Origin: Candidatus Cybelea septentrionalis
GTDB lineage: Bacteria; Vulcanimicrobiota; Vulcanimicrobiia; Vulcanimicrobiales; Vulcanimicrobiaceae
Length of the DNA: 41,331 bases
Assembly: GCA_003158175.1 (NCBI GenBank)
Contig: PMHJ01000010.1
Span: 119,016-160,346, forward strand
Direction: 5' to 3'
This document shows, piece after piece, positions 33,058-40,211 of the stretch; the stretch's first letter is position 1; each line of letters begins with the position of its first letter. The notes under the pieces are model-generated. The model had not been told where the DNA came from and searched no databases. It saw nothing but the letters and a program-made list of their open reading frames with translations. Both the position numbers and the translations under genes were made by a program.

Positions 33058-33621
33058 CTACGACTTCGTGCAGGTCTCCTTGGCGGTAACGACGCGACCG
33101 CTGGTTTCGGTGAACGACGTGGTCATCGTCTTCTTCGTGTCGCTTACTTTAGTCAGCACGAGCGGCCCGTAGGAAGCGATGTCCGGCGCCTTTGACTGGG
33201 TTACGTACGTGTACATCTTCTTCATCCCCGCGGGCATCGGGGCCGTCGCAACGCTGTAGCCGCCCGCATCGGTGATCGTTATCCAGACCCAGCGCCTTGC
33301 TTGTGCGTCGTATGTGATTTTCGCTTCACTGTGAAAGTCTCGGGGAATCCAGGATGCCTTGTGCGTGGTGTCGTCCTTAATCAGCCAGTAGCCGCTCGGG
33401 TCCATCGAAAAGACCTGCGTGACGTTAAAGGGCCCGGGACGCCGTGAGCTCAGATCGGAGCACTGCCACGTACCGATCAGGAACTTCAGTGCGGACATAT
33501 CGGGTTTGGGCGACATCGGAGCCGGCGTTCCCTCTACTTTCATGCCGGCGGCAAACACGGTGGCGCCGGTTGCCATAAACAGCACGGCCAGCGCCACATA
33601 AAAACGTTTAGTAATCGTCAT
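33058..33621 (-). CDS. Secreted DUF1579-like protein
   Basis: The product has 187 residues. The ATG at 33621 has GGAGG nine bases upstream, and the frame to 33831 runs back through the neighbouring gene. A signal peptide (MTITKRFYVALAVLFMATGATVFA) precedes a beta-barrel-type domain that opens with SALKFLIGTWQCSDLSSRRP, the G-T-W motif found at the start of DUF1579/lipocalin-like domains. It continues with VFSMDPSGYWLIKDDTTH and RRWVWITITDAGGYSV, ending with a cysteine (KETCTKS) that may pair with the one in TWQCS. A related protein is encoded at 36926-37438. Such barrels bind small ligands, and none is known here. It lies 38 bases upstream of the penicillin-acylase-family gene on the same strand. 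Confidence 0.75.
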   Translation of the reverse strand: MTITKRFYVALAVLFMATGATVFAAGMKVEGTPAPMSPKPDMSALKFLIGTWQCSDLSSRRPGPFNVTQVFSMDPSGYWLIKDDTTHKASWIPRDFHSEAKITYDAQARRWVWITITDAGGYSVATAPMPAGMKKMYTYVTQSKAPDIASYGPLVLTKVSDTKKTMTTSFTETSGRVVTAKETCTKS

Positions 33622-33653
33622 CAATACAGTCCTCCATTCGCCAGGCCCCTTCG

Positions 33654-33691
33654 TAGCCAAGCGGCCGCTTCCTATCGATAGGTTCGATTCC
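33654..33691 (+). other. tRNA-like remnant (A-box and B-box sequences)
   Basis: TAGCCAAGCGG (33654-33664) matches a tRNA D-arm such as that of tRNA-Gln. GGTTCGATTCC (33681-33691) matches the T-arm consensus, on the same strand and in the right order. Only 16 bases separate them, about half of what a full tRNA needs, and I find no anticodon stem or pairing acceptor. At most it is a decayed or deleted tRNA; chance is possible. Confidence 0.25.
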
Positions 33692-34099
33692 CTACGCGGC
33701 GTTGTACGCTTTCGATGCAGTGTATGCGAGGAACAGGGCGATGGCGAACACGATGAGGATACCGAAGACGATCGCGCGATTTGTCCGGCCCGAGTGACCT
33801 TGGAACCAGCCGTTGACGATTCCGAGCACACCCGAGAGTACGATGAGCGCGAATGCTAGGTTTAGCCGGCCGACGAACTGCGCCGCCGCTGCAGCGCTCT
33901 GAGCCGCCATGAGCCGGTCGACCCAGATCCAGATCGCCGACACGAATATCACCAGAAAGACACCGGCGGCGAAAGCCACCCAGCCCCGGCGCCTTGCGCT
34001 CTCCAGCGTTTTCAGTCGACTGCCGCACGTCGTGCACTTATCGGTATCGCTGCTGGCGTTATTGCAACGCGGGCAAAACATGGCGCGAGCTATAGTCAT
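33692..34099 (-). CDS. Zinc-ribbon membrane protein
   Basis: This is a 135-residue protein. An N-terminal zinc ribbon (FCPRCNNASSDTDKCTTCGSRL; two CxxC pairs at about 9-12 and 22-25) faces the cytoplasm. It is followed by three hydrophobic segments: WVAFAAGVFLVIFVSAIWIWV, LAFALIVLSGVLGIVNGWF and AIVFGILIVFAIALFLAYT. The ATG at 34099 starts six bases after the stop of the sigma factor gene, so it is probably translated together with it; a second ATG at 34081 is possible. I recognise no named family. Its position suggests a link with the ECF42 unit, though it is not a classical anti-sigma factor. Confidence 0.75.
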   Translation of the reverse strand: MTIARAMFCPRCNNASSDTDKCTTCGSRLKTLESARRRGWVAFAAGVFLVIFVSAIWIWVDRLMAAQSAAAAAQFVGRLNLAFALIVLSGVLGIVNGWFQGHSGRTNRAIVFGILIVFAIALFLAYTASKAYNAA

Positions 34100-34105
34100 C
34101 GCCGC

Positions 34106-35377
34106 TCACTTCGACACCAGTGGGCTTTCCAACTCGCAAGCGTCGGCGCGCTTTTTGAGAAAGCGCTGCTCCACCGGGTTGCGAGCCAGCGCGAGCGCGG
34201 TCTGAAAGTAATCCCGGGCAATCGCTATGTTTCTGCAGCGTAACTCGAGTTCGCCTCGAGCCGCATAATAGAAAGGGTACTCGGCCAGCCGATCGCGGTC
34301 GTCTAGCGCGTCGATCGCTTCCAATCCGCTTTGAGGTCCGCGTAGCTGCGCGACGGCGATCGCGCGGTTGAGCGCCACGACCGGAGAGGGCGCGATCTCC
34401 ATCAATGTGTCGTAGAACGACACGATCGCCGCCCAATCCGTCTCCTCAAAGCGCGGCGCGGCGGTGTGGACCGCGGCGATAGCCGCCTCGACGTGATAGC
34501 GGCTCAGTTCGGTGCCGGATGCCGAACGTTCGAGGCACGCCCGGCCTTCGTCGATCATTTCTCGATCCCAACGCGAGCGGTCCTGATCGAACAGCGAGCT
34601 TAAATCGCCCCAAGCGTCGAGACGCGCCGGCAAACGAGCGGCATCGAGGTACATTAGCGCACACAGCGCCAAGGTAGATGGCATGGCGCCCAGCGGATGT
34701 TTGGCGAGTAAGCACGCGAGCCGGATCGATTCGCGACACAAGTCCGTGCGAATGACGGCGTGGGCCGACGCACCGTGATACCCTTCGCTAAAGATTAGAT
34801 ACAGGGCCCGCTGAACCACGGGCAGCCGGAGCGCGAAGTCGTCCGCGTCGGCGATATCGAAGAGCACCCCCGATTCCGCGAGCGTCTTCTTCGAGCGGCT
34901 CAAACGCTTTTCAACTGCGGAGGGACTGCTAACGAAGGCGCTTGCGATCTCTCGAGTACCAAAACCGCCGACGAGCTGCAATACCAGCATAACTTGTGCC
35001 GGCTCCGAGAGCCGTGGGTGGCAGCATGAGAACATCATGCGGAGCTGGTCGTCTTTGATGCCTACCGGATCGAAGATCTCGTCGACCGCATTGGCCAGAG
35101 TCCATTCGCTTTGCAGCAGTCGTCCCAGATCCGGTGCAAAAATCAGGGCGCTACGCTCGCGCCGCAATGCATCGAGCGCGCGATTCTTCGCGGTCTTCAT
35201 GAGCCACGCAGATGGGTTTTCAGGAATGCCACGGAGCTTCCACACCTCCAACGCTCGGCAGAAGGCGTCTTGGACCACGTCTTCTGCCAGCGCGAGATTG
35301 TGAAGGCCAAATGCCCGCGTGAGGGTGGCGACCATACGTCCGGCTTCGCGGCGGAAGAGATGGTCGCTTAGCTCCAT
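34106..35377 (-). CDS. ECF42-type RNA polymerase sigma factor with C-terminal TPR domain
   Basis: This 423-residue ECF sigma factor has a long C-terminal extension. Region 2 covers about 5-75 (LAEDVVQDAFCRALEVWK, NPSAWLMKTAKNRALDALRR). Region 4 follows at about 113-170 (MMFSCCHPRLSEPAQVML, GTREIASAFVSSPSAVEKRL). The DUF6596 region follows (about 185-285, RALYLIFSEGYHGASAH), then TPR-like helices to the end (VVALNRAIAVAQLRG, YYAARGELELRCRNIAIARDY). This architecture next to a DGPF protein defines group ECF42, which has no cognate anti-sigma factor; the C-terminal domain is thought to control activity. Its ATG lies one base after the stop of the DGPF gene (TAAAATG), so they are coupled. It acts in the cytoplasm on RNA polymerase. 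The targets are unknown but probably include its own operon. Confidence 0.93.
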   Translation of the reverse strand: MELSDHLFRREAGRMVATLTRAFGLHNLALAEDVVQDAFCRALEVWKLRGIPENPSAWLMKTAKNRALDALRRERSALIFAPDLGRLLQSEWTLANAVDEIFDPVGIKDDQLRMMFSCCHPRLSEPAQVMLVLQLVGGFGTREIASAFVSSPSAVEKRLSRSKKTLAESGVLFDIADADDFALRLPVVQRALYLIFSEGYHGASAHAVIRTDLCRESIRLACLLAKHPLGAMPSTLALCALMYLDAARLPARLDAWGDLSSLFDQDRSRWDREMIDEGRACLERSASGTELSRYHVEAAIAAVHTAAPRFEETDWAAIVSFYDTLMEIAPSPVVALNRAIAVAQLRGPQSGLEAIDALDDRDRLAEYPFYYAARGELELRCRNIAIARDYFQTALALARNPVEQRFLKKRADACELESPLVSK

Positions 35378-35378
35378 T

Positions 35379-35720
35379 TTACATTTCCATTTTCATGACG
35401 GGCCGCACCTCGACGCTGCCTTCTACTTCGAGAATCGGGCAACCGCCGGCGAGTTTTGCCGCGTGCGCGAGAGAATCGGCTACCACGATCGTGAATCCGC
35501 CGACGAGATCCTTTGCCTCGGCGAAGGGACCGTCCGTCACCGTAGCCCCTTTACCTTTGACGACCTTGCCCTCGAGCTCGAGCGGCTGCCCAGGATCCTT
35601 TAGATTGCCGCTGGCCGTGAGGTCTTTCATCCAGGCAAGCCATTTCTGCATGATCTGCTGGGACTGTTCCGGGCTCTCGCCTCGTTGACCACCGCGATAA
35701 AGATAGAGAAACTCGTTCAT
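35379..35720 (-). CDS. DGPF/YCII-related domain protein
   Basis: This 113-residue cytoplasmic protein of the YCII-related family has the hallmark motif VTDGPFAEAKDLVGGFTI (DGPF at 63-66), which gives the DGPF group its name. The opening strand is MNEFLYLYRGG and the closing ones are PILEVEGSVEVRPV. GGAGG lies about eight bases before the ATG at 35720. These small ferredoxin-like barrels accompany ECF42 sigma factors and are usually among their targets. Their chemistry is not established. It is the first gene of the unit: DGPF protein, sigma factor, zinc-ribbon membrane protein. Confidence 0.93.
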   Translation of the reverse strand: MNEFLYLYRGGQRGESPEQSQQIMQKWLAWMKDLTASGNLKDPGQPLELEGKVVKGKGATVTDGPFAEAKDLVGGFTIVVADSLAHAAKLAGGCPILEVEGSVEVRPVMKMEM

Positions 35721-35856
35721 TAACCGTACCTCCTAGAAGAGTGTAATACGGCTTAGACGTTTGAGAGGCTCCGCGCCGGACATTTTCTCGAAAAATGGCC
35801 CCAGACGCCTCTTGGCAGAACAGGGGCCGGCCAGGAAATCCGGAGAAGTCAGCGCC

Positions 35857-36555
35857 ATGGAAACAATTTCGTCGCGATTTCAAAAGCACGTTCGTTCGGT
35901 CATCACGGACCGCCATCTGCTCGGACACCCTTTCTACATTGCGTGGTCGAAGGGCGAACTCTCGTACGAGCAGCTCAGACAGTACGCGGGCCAGTATATG
36001 CATCACGTGTTGGCCGAGCCGACGTATTTGAGTGCCGTTCACTCAAACACGCCGCACTTTGCAAGCGATGGAAAGAGCGACTTAAGCTCGCGGCAAGCAA
36101 TCCTCCAGAATCTTATCGACGAGGAGCTCGGCCCGGAGAATCATCCTGCGCTCTGGAAGCGCTTCGCCGCAGCATTGGGACTATCGGAAGACGACCTTGC
36201 GGCTGCCGGGCCTCTGCCGGCGACCCAATGCCTCGTGAAAACTTTCTCCGATCTTTGCCGAAACCGTCCCTACTACGCAGGCTTGGCCGCATTGCACGCC
36301 TTTGAATCGCAAGTGCCGGCGATCGCCGCCGTCAAGATCGATGGGCTCCGGCGATACTACGGGTTCACCGATCCTCGCGAGTATGAGTTTTTCACCGTGC
36401 ACGAGGAGGCGGACATCTTCCATTCCGCCGCCGAATGGCGCTTGATCGAGCGCGCCGCCGATGTTCCGGCGAAGCAGGCGGAGGTTCTAGCAGCAACGAC
36501 CGAGGCATGTGAAGCACTTTGGAATTTCCTGGGCGGCGTCTACGCGGAGAACTGA
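35857..36555 (+). CDS. CADD-like heme-oxygenase-fold diiron protein
   Basis: This is a 232-residue all-helical protein of the TenA/PqqC/CADD fold. It has a full set of candidate metal ligands: Glu89 and His96 (LIDEELGPENH), Glu150 (HAFESQVP), then His182, Asp186 and His189 (VHEEADIFH). Lys160 follows the FESQ motif. The spacing matches Chlamydia CADD (ligands 81, 88, 142, 174, 178, 181; Lys152), with a constant offset of eight. CADD is a self-sacrificing oxygenase that makes para-aminobenzoate from its own tyrosine. An aromatic FYIAW segment with Tyr27 is present here. The start at 35857 is chosen because GGAG lies 11 bases upstream and family homology begins there. Its stop overlaps the next gene as CTGA. 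A pABA role is inference; no folate genes are nearby. Confidence 0.85.
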   Translation: METISSRFQKHVRSVITDRHLLGHPFYIAWSKGELSYEQLRQYAGQYMHHVLAEPTYLSAVHSNTPHFASDGKSDLSSRQAILQNLIDEELGPENHPALWKRFAAALGLSEDDLAAAGPLPATQCLVKTFSDLCRNRPYYAGLAALHAFESQVPAIAAVKIDGLRRYYGFTDPREYEFFTVHEEADIFHSAAEWRLIERAADVPAKQAEVLAATTEACEALWNFLGGVYAEN

Positions 36556-36911
36556 CGCGTCGGGAGTTCGAACGCGTTGTCGACGAAGCGTTGGAGTCGC
36601 TTCCAAAACGTTTCTCCGACCTCGTTGAGAATGTCCTCATCGCTGTCGAAGAGGAGCCGACCGCCGAAGACCTCGATAGCGTCGAGGACGACGCGGACGA
36701 CGATTCGGAACTTCTAGGCATCTATCGCGGGGTGGCGCTTACCGAGCGAACACACGACATGCCCTTGTTACCCGACGAGATTGCCATATTTCGCGGCCCT
36801 ATCAGCCGAATCGCGTCCACTCGGGAGGAGGCCGTGCGGGAAGTACGTGAGACCGTTATTCACGAGCTCGGACACTATTTCGGCCTCCACGACGAGGAGA
36901 TGCCGCATTAA
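36552..36911 (+). CDS. Zincin-like metallopeptidase (PF06262), probably CTG start
   Basis: This 119-residue protein of the small bacterial zincin family has the zinc motif HELGHYFGLHDEEM (His104, Glu105, His108, Asp114). The family usually begins M-T/S-R-E-E-F-E and this protein reads TRREFERVVDEALESLP right after a CTG at 36552. That CTG overlaps the stop of the upstream gene as CTGA. The only earlier standard start is a TTG at 36519 without a ribosome site, which would add 11 residues from another gene's frame, so I favour CTG. An acidic stretch (SVEDDADDD) precedes the central part. It is cytoplasmic, with unknown substrate. Coupling suggests co-production with the CADD-like protein. Confidence 0.85.
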   Translation: MTRREFERVVDEALESLPKRFSDLVENVLIAVEEEPTAEDLDSVEDDADDDSELLGIYRGVALTERTHDMPLLPDEIAIFRGPISRIASTREEAVREVRETVIHELGHYFGLHDEEMPH

Positions 36912-36925
36912 TAGCGGCGCTGCGC

Positions 36926-37438
36926 TTACGTCCTCACGCAGGCAACGTTGTATTGCTCTTTCCAGAGACCGCCTGATTTATATTCGCCGAGGTCGGTTGT
37001 TTTCGTCATGTTATAGGTGACCGTGTCCCGTATCTGCATGCTCGTTCCTGAAGTATTGGAGGCCGTGCCAATCCATACCATCTTCTTTCCGATCGTCGAC
37101 GACGACTCCGTGCCGTAGGTTCCATCCGAAACGATAAGTGGGCTCCACCACGTCTTCGTCTTGGCCACGTAGACGTTGTACCAAGTGCTATCGAAGTTCG
37201 TGCCGGCGGAGTGATACATGATGGCACCGCCATTGGTACGTGTGACGGTCATGGACTGATGGCTGGGCCCGCCCATCGCCGAGGGCATCGTGTTGGTACA
37301 CGACCACGTTCCGACCGCCCAATCAAAGCCGTGCGGACCGGTCCCGGGCACGGAAGCAGACATCATCTGAGACTGCGCCGCGCATGGAACCGCGACGACA
37401 AACGCTGCAAGTACGAATTGCGAAAGAACCTTCTTCAT
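36926..37438 (-). CDS. Secreted DUF1579-like protein, paralogue of 33058
   Basis: This is a 170-residue product with a signal peptide (MKKVLSQFVLAAFVVAVPCAAQ). The ATG at 37438 has AAAGG eight bases upstream, and a frame to 37720 adds a long leader against the opposite gene. The mature barrel begins FDWAVGTWSCTNTMP, equivalent to FLIGTWQCSDL of the protein at 33058. Tryptophan- and tyrosine-rich strands follow (IMYHSAGTNFDSTWYNVYV, KTWWSPLIVSDGTYG), and it ends YNVACVRT, so the first and last cysteines may bond. Length and fold suggest a small-ligand-binding barrel in the periplasm. It converges with the zincin gene, with only 14 bases between the stops. Confidence 0.75.
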   Translation of the reverse strand: MKKVLSQFVLAAFVVAVPCAAQSQMMSASVPGTGPHGFDWAVGTWSCTNTMPSAMGGPSHQSMTVTRTNGGAIMYHSAGTNFDSTWYNVYVAKTKTWWSPLIVSDGTYGTESSSTIGKKMVWIGTASNTSGTSMQIRDTVTYNMTKTTDLGEYKSGGLWKEQYNVACVRT

Positions 37439-37589
37439 AGTTGTGCCTTTCCGAGAGTAGAAATGAGGCCGGCCCGCCGCCAGCCCACGCACTTGCCTGT
37501 TTGCCGAGTTTCCGAGCGCCCCTCTAGAAAACGCCCGCCTGATCTGGCTGGCGGGGAAAGCGCGCGCACGGCGGAACCGCCTTCCCGTC

Positions 37590-38042
37590 ATGCAGGCGGT
37601 GCCGCGAGAGTTCGATGCGATTGCGGCGCGCTCCGGACGTCCTATGCTCGTGATCTCACTTGGCGCGGATCGCATAAACGGCCTGATGGTCGACGTCCAG
37701 GAGCCGACGAACCACATCAACGTAGACCACTATGTGGTCGCACCCGATGGTACGCTTTCAGGGCCGACTCCCGTTAAGATGATGTCCATGGACAGCGGTC
37801 CGATTACCGCCGCAAAAATCGATCAGGAGGCCTTCGACCCAAAGGCGATTGCCTTCGCACGCCTCACGCAGACGGAGCGCGACGCTATCGCTCTATCGAA
37901 GTATCCCGACGCGCGTGTCACCGAATGGGAGTTTAGCGGTATCGGACCCGACGATCGGGAATTCATCTACCTAGAATCTTCCCGCGCCCGCCCGGTCGCG
38001 GTCGTCAACTCGCAGTTGAAGATCCTTAGGATGCAGTTCTAA
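37590..38042 (+). CDS. Hypothetical protein
   Basis: The product is 150 residues from the ATG at 37590, which has no visible ribosome site. The frame is open upstream to 37467 without another ATG, GTG or TTG, so the start is uncertain. The chain shows alternating strands and loops (PMLVISLGADRINGLMVDVQ, INVDHYVVAPDGTLSGP) and then helix-rich parts (DQEAFDPKAIAFARLTQTER). It ends in strands (VTEWEFSGIGPDDREFIYLE, RPVAVVNSQLKILRMQF). There is no cysteine or metal motif. I recognise no family. It is convergent with the PLP-enzyme gene, the two overlapping by 17 bases at their ends. It could be an exported protein whose signal peptide was lost or missed. Confidence 0.55.
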   Translation: MQAVPREFDAIAARSGRPMLVISLGADRINGLMVDVQEPTNHINVDHYVVAPDGTLSGPTPVKMMSMDSGPITAAKIDQEAFDPKAIAFARLTQTERDAIALSKYPDARVTEWEFSGIGPDDREFIYLESSRARPVAVVNSQLKILRMQF

Positions 38043-39228
38043 GACGCGCTGACTCGGGAACCGAGTCGAGCGCGCATGCCAGATCGGCGACGAGGTCCTC
38101 GACATCTTCAATGCCAACCGAGAGCCGCAGCAGATCGTCGGTGATATCGAGCTGCGCGCGCTGCAGGGGCGTGAGCGACCCGTGCGTCATCCTTGCCGGA
38201 CTGCAGATCAGCGACTCGACTCCTCCCAGTGAGACCGCAAGCGCAAAGACGGAGGTCGAAGTTGCAATCGCGTGCGCGCGATCGGCGTCACCTTTCGGAC
38301 GGAACGACACGATGCCGCCAAATCCGCTCATTTGCCGCTTTGCGAGCTCGTGCTGCGGATGCGCGGCAAGGCCCGGATAGTGGACCTCAGCGACGTCATC
38401 GCGTCCGGCGAGAAATTCCGCGATGACCTGCGCGTTTCTCGAATGCGCGCGCATACGCAAGGCGAGCGTCTTCGCTCCGCGCATGGTGAGATAGGAATCC
38501 CACGGCCCGGGCACCGCGCCTACGCAGTTCTGATGGTAAGTGACCTGCTCGGCGATCTCGCGATCGTTCGTGATGACCGCACCGCCGATGACGTCGCTGT
38601 GTCCACCGATGTATTTCGTCGTCGAATGGACGACCATATCGGCCCCCAACGCAAGCGGCTGCTGCAGAAAGGGCGAAGCAAAAGTGTTGTCCGCCACGAT
38701 CAAAACGCCCGCAGGCCGTAGTCGCGCGAGCGCTTCGAGATCGCAGAGGCGCAGTAGCGGATTGCTCGGCGTCTCGAGCCAGAGCAGCCGCGTATTCGGC
38801 CGTGCCGCTGCCCAGGTTTCGCAAGCATCGCTCGTATCGACGAACGTAACGTCGATCCCATAGCGCGAGAGAACCGTCGTAAAGAGGCGATGCGTGCCGC
38901 CATAGATGTCGCGCGTAGCGATGATGTGGTCGCCACAGGACAGCAGCGACGTCGCGCCCGCGACCGCGGCCATGCCTGAAGCAAAGGCCGAAGCGAATGT
39001 GCCGCCCTCAAGAGCGGCGAGCTGACGCTCCATCGCACAACGCGTCGGATTTACGGTTCGCGAATAGTCGAAGCCCTTCGTCACGCCGATCTCGGGCAGT
39101 GTAAAAGTCGCGGTTTGATAGACGGGAACGATCGTCGCTCCCGTTGCGGGACACGCCTCCTGCCCGCTCCAAACCGCTCGGGTCGAGAAGCCGAGCGGCG
39201 AAGAGCGGTTCGATCCTTCTTTGGACAT
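38026..39228 (-). CDS. Cys/Met-metabolism PLP-dependent enzyme (cystathionine gamma-synthase or O-acylhomoserine sulfhydrylase type)
   Basis: This 400-residue PLP enzyme has the family landmarks DYSRTVNPTRCAMERQLAALE, FASGMAAVAG, LLWLETPSNPLL, VADNTFASPFLQQPL and the PLP-lysine motif VVHSTTKYIGGHSD (Lys205). The last part has SLGGVESLICSPARMTHGSL. With MetX upstream it should act on an O-acylhomoserine, giving cystathionine (with cysteine) or homocysteine (with sulfide). The sequence alone does not decide, and the length (400, without the MetY-type insert) fits cystathionine gamma-synthase or MetZ. The start is at 39228, whose ATG shares its A with the metX stop (TGATG), so translation is coupled. 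The long frame to 39417 runs through metX and is not the true start. It is a cytoplasmic tetramer in related enzymes. Confidence 0.93.
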   Translation of the reverse strand: MSKEGSNRSSPLGFSTRAVWSGQEACPATGATIVPVYQTATFTLPEIGVTKGFDYSRTVNPTRCAMERQLAALEGGTFASAFASGMAAVAGATSLLSCGDHIIATRDIYGGTHRLFTTVLSRYGIDVTFVDTSDACETWAAARPNTRLLWLETPSNPLLRLCDLEALARLRPAGVLIVADNTFASPFLQQPLALGADMVVHSTTKYIGGHSDVIGGAVITNDREIAEQVTYHQNCVGAVPGPWDSYLTMRGAKTLALRMRAHSRNAQVIAEFLAGRDDVAEVHYPGLAAHPQHELAKRQMSGFGGIVSFRPKGDADRAHAIATSTSVFALAVSLGGVESLICSPARMTHGSLTPLQRAQLDITDDLLRLSVGIEDVEDLVADLACALDSVPESARLRTAS

Positions 39229-40211
39229 CAGTTGCTCCGGCCGGGCGCCGCAGCCGGCGTCCTGGTAAGTGGTTCTAAGATTGCTCGCAACGCATTTGGC
39301 TCGGCCAAGAATGCGTCGTGACCGTGATGCGATTGAAACTCGAGATACTGCGCGTCGAAACCGTACAGCGCAAACCGCTGCGCTGCCGCCCGTACGTCCT
39401 GCGGACGAAACAGCCAATCCGACGTGATCCCAACGAACGTCAGCGAAGGTTTCCTCACGCCGCTCCCATTTAGGGGCAAGCCTGCGCCATTGCGCACGTC
39501 GAAGGAGTCCATGGCATGAGTGAGCGTGGCGTAGCTGGCGGCGTCCATGCGAGTTTCGAAGAGATCCGCCTGACGTTCCAGGTAGCCCTCAACGTCGAAA
39601 CAGGCTTTCCCACCCCGATCGCCGCGGCGGTCGTGGCGTACGTTGAACAGCTCTTCGCTCTTGTACGAAAGTATTGCAAGCTTACGAGCGAGACGCACGC
39701 CGCGCACCGGATCGAGCGCGAGCGCCTCCCGCTGCAGCGCATTGAGCGCGATACCCATCGCGCTGTGATGATCGTGCGCGCCGACCAGCACCGCCTTGCC
39801 TATCCGTTGCGGTCCGTCGAGCGCCCACTGCAGCGCGCGCATACCGCCCAGCGATCCGCCGATAGCGAGCTCGACGCGCTCGAACCCCAGTTCGCGCAGG
39901 GCCAGCATTTCGGCCCGCACGATATCGCGAACCGTGATCCGCTGCGAGGTTCTCGTCGAGCCGTAACAACTTCCCAGCGCATTGATCCCGAGCACGCACC
40001 AGTCGCGCGGGTCAAAAAGCGCGCCTTCACCAACGATGCCCGGCCACCAGTCGGCCGCGCGGCTCGAACCGGTCAGCGCGTGTTCCACCAGAACGACGTT
40101 TGAGGCGTCAGCGGCGGGGGTGCCGTAAACAGTGACGCGCTGCTCGACGGCCGGAAGCGTTTGCCCGCAATCGAGCCGCAGTGCGCCAATAGCCACCGTC
40201 TCCTCGCGCAT
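39228..40211 (-). CDS. metX: Homoserine O-acetyltransferase MetX
   Basis: MetX transfers an acyl group, usually acetyl from acetyl-CoA, to homoserine. The 327-residue alpha/beta hydrolase has the nucleophile elbow GGSLGGM (Ser120). The acid is Asp265 (ITSDWLFRP) and the base His298 in HHGHDAFL. The oxyanion-side motif VEHALTGSSRAADWW and the family motif INALGSCYGSTRTSQ are also present. It is shorter than typical MetX (about 370) because the lid region is compact. Acetyl versus succinyl preference cannot be told safely. Its ATG shares its A with the hom stop (TGATG), and the downstream PLP enzyme overlaps in the same way. All three are cytoplasmic enzymes of one pathway. Confidence 0.94.
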   Translation of the reverse strand: MREETVAIGALRLDCGQTLPAVEQRVTVYGTPAADASNVVLVEHALTGSSRAADWWPGIVGEGALFDPRDWCVLGINALGSCYGSTRTSQRITVRDIVRAEMLALRELGFERVELAIGGSLGGMRALQWALDGPQRIGKAVLVGAHDHHSAMGIALNALQREALALDPVRGVRLARKLAILSYKSEELFNVRHDRRGDRGGKACFDVEGYLERQADLFETRMDAASYATLTHAMDSFDVRNGAGLPLNGSGVRKPSLTFVGITSDWLFRPQDVRAAAQRFALYGFDAQYLEFQSHHGHDAFLAEPNALRAILEPLTRTPAAAPGRSN

